Shown: in pieces, positions 33,279 through 34,343 of the stretch
How positions within the stretch are numbered: the first letter of the stretch is position 1
Layout: each line of letters starts with the position of its first letter
Source: Fen-1258 sp947085815
GTDB lineage: Bacteria > Bacteroidota > Ignavibacteria > Ignavibacteriales > Melioribacteraceae
DNA length: 34,343 nucleotides
Direction: 5' to 3'
Assembly (NCBI GenBank): GCA_947085815.1
Contig: CAMTXU010000001.1
Coordinates: forward strand, 1-34,343
Position numbers and translations under genes: made by a program
Notes under the pieces: model-generated
The model's database searches: none
What the model saw: only the letters and a program-made list of their open reading frames with translations
Told to the model about the DNA's origin: nothing

Positions 33279-34295
33279 ATGAAGATTTATTCGAAACATG
33301 AATTGAACAATTACTCACTCTCGCTCACTTATGATGATATCAGTCTTATTCCTACAGAAATATCACGCGTAAAGACGAGATCAGAAGTAAATATAAAATC
33401 AAGTTTTTTAGGAAAAGAATTAGCCGTGCCTATAATTTCCAGTCCAATGGATACAGTTACAGGAATAGCAATGGCAAAAGAACTTTCCGGTTCAGGCTGC
33501 ATTGGAATTGTGAACAGATTCGATTCATCGTTGAATGAATTATTCTCAAACGGAAATGTTGTTGAGGGTATTCAAGCGGTATCGGTTAGTTTAACTGCTG
33601 AGGATGAACTGCTTGAAAAAATTGCTGCCAACAATTTGATTGTTTGTATTGATACTGCAAATGCAAATAATGCTCACGTTCTTCAAAAATGTGAAGAGAT
33701 AAAGAAGAAGTACAAAGTGAAAGTAATCGTAGGAAATATTGCTCATGGCGGAACGTTGAGACAGCTTGTTGACGCAGGCGCAGATGCGGTTCGAATTGGA
33801 ATCGGCGGCGGAAGCGTGTGTACTACTTCAGTTCAGACGGGAATTGGAATTGGGCAGGTTGCATCTGTCCTCGATTCATATTTCGCGCGTGAAGAAGAAA
33901 AATTAAAAATTGATTTGATTGCTGATGGCGGAATTAAAAGTCCGGGTGATGTTGTCAAAGCTCTCGCTGCCGGAGCCGATATAGTAATGCTTGGAAGAAT
34001 GCTCGCCGGTACAAAAGAAACTCCCGGTGAAGTGATTAAGTACAACGATCAATTGTGGAAAAAGTACCGCGGCTCTGCATCATTTGGCGTTAAGATGAAA
34101 GGTGAGTTTATCGAAGGCGAAGAGACGATGGTTCCATATAAAGGTACAGTTAAGAGTGTTGTGAACGCGATTTCTGATGGACTGAAAAGTTCTATGAGTT
34201 ATCTTAATTGCGAATCGCTTGAGGAATTAAAGAAGATAAATACATTTGCTGTACTCAGCACAAGTTCTTATTTAGAAAGATTGCCGAGAAAATAA
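33279..34295 (+). CDS. IMP dehydrogenase/GMP reductase family enzyme lacking CBS domains
   Basis: The 338-residue TIM-barrel protein has LTYDDISLIP (16-25), SPMDTVT (55-61), the catalytic Cys181 in GGGSVCTTSVQTGIG, the phosphate-binding DGGIKSPGD and MLGRMLAGTKETPGE, and KYRGSASFG. The CBS pair usual in IMP dehydrogenase is absent, so the length fits GMP reductase. The flap before EGEETMVPYKG is short and lacks the Arg-Tyr pair IMP dehydrogenases use for hydrolysis, which also favours GMP reductase. The N-terminus resembles IMP dehydrogenase, so the direction of the reaction is open. The final FAVLSTSSYLERLPRK matches neither class well. A second gene starts 20 bases after its stop. Confidence 0.85.
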   Translation: MKIYSKHELNNYSLSLTYDDISLIPTEISRVKTRSEVNIKSSFLGKELAVPIISSPMDTVTGIAMAKELSGSGCIGIVNRFDSSLNELFSNGNVVEGIQAVSVSLTAEDELLEKIAANNLIVCIDTANANNAHVLQKCEEIKKKYKVKVIVGNIAHGGTLRQLVDAGADAVRIGIGGGSVCTTSVQTGIGIGQVASVLDSYFAREEEKLKIDLIADGGIKSPGDVVKALAAGADIVMLGRMLAGTKETPGEVIKYNDQLWKKYRGSASFGVKMKGEFIEGEETMVPYKGTVKSVVNAISDGLKSSMSYLNCESLEELKKINTFAVLSTSSYLERLPRK

Positions 34296-34315
34296 ACTTT
34301 TTGGAGAGGGAAGTA

Positions 34316-34343
34316 ATGGAACGCAGATTTATTATGATGGTTA
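34316..34343 (+). CDS. Start of a further gene, cut by the window edge
   Basis: ATG 34316 opens a frame (MERRFIMMV...) preceded by a strong GGAGAGGG site at 34303-34310. Only nine codons are visible, so the product cannot be named. It is probably co-transcribed with the preceding enzyme gene, 20 bases upstream. Confidence 0.55.

Noticed and set aside
1..34343. CRISPR array, prophage or transposase gene
   Set aside because: I saw no regularly spaced direct repeats, no phage structural genes and no transposase or integrase; the repeats present are short palindromic elements between genes.

Overview
The window is AT-rich and dense with genes. It carries TonB-dependent and OmpA-type outer membrane proteins, several Cys-anchored lipoproteins, paired M16 peptidases, a DUF4783-type protein and TTTG/TAnnTTTG promoter candidates. 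Together these point to the Bacteroidota/Chlorobiota branch, most like an Ignavibacteria-type chromosome. This assignment is inferred from gene content; no rRNA is present. Most of the window is ordinary core chromosome, with no phage, plasmid or CRISPR locus.

Layout. Bases 1-3900 hold the tail of a probable outer membrane barrel gene, truA, an SDR reductase one base behind it, a DUF2231 membrane protein, a small outer membrane protein and an enoyl-CoA hydratase. Bases 4072-8974 hold a membrane-anchored protein that resembles a degenerate divergent polysaccharide deacetylase, facing a minus-strand operon (ectonucleotide pyrophosphatase-like phosphodiesterase, catalytic M16 peptidase, non-catalytic M16 partner). 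Bases 9516-13475 hold an Oar-like TonB receptor and, facing it, yajQ. Bases 13701-16319 hold a YjbH-like outer membrane protein followed by a ZU5-like lipoprotein. At 16326-16741 a tRNA-Pro(CGG) is followed five bases downstream by a tiny GIY-YIG nuclease gene, whose far end lies in a broken second copy of the tRNA 3' end. An OmpA-family protein follows. Bases 18112-21062 hold a pyrR-pyrB-pyrC operon behind a leader that fits PyrR-controlled attenuation. Bases 21251-31076 hold an FnIII lipoprotein with its own terminator, then a tightly coupled run: DUF4783 protein, 1275-residue NtrY-like sensor kinase, AddA/RecB-like helicase-nuclease, and lipoprotein amidase. The right end holds an orphan nucleotidyltransferase-fold protein, a POT-type transporter, a CBS-less IMPDH/GMP reductase family enzyme, and the first codons of another gene.

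The most notable signals are non-coding or at gene edges. (1) The tRNA-Pro/GIY-YIG cassette has the geometry of a tRNA-targeted integrative element shrunk to about 327 bp, and its nuclease borrows its C-terminus from the tRNA copy. (2) The pyr leader shows three mutually exclusive pairings, 3' of a Bacteroidota-type promoter. (3) Gaps between genes carry nested palindromes: an outer inverted repeat, an inner TGTCAT-type element, and CCCGC/GCGGG mini-hairpins. One mini-hairpin also interrupts the tRNA copy.
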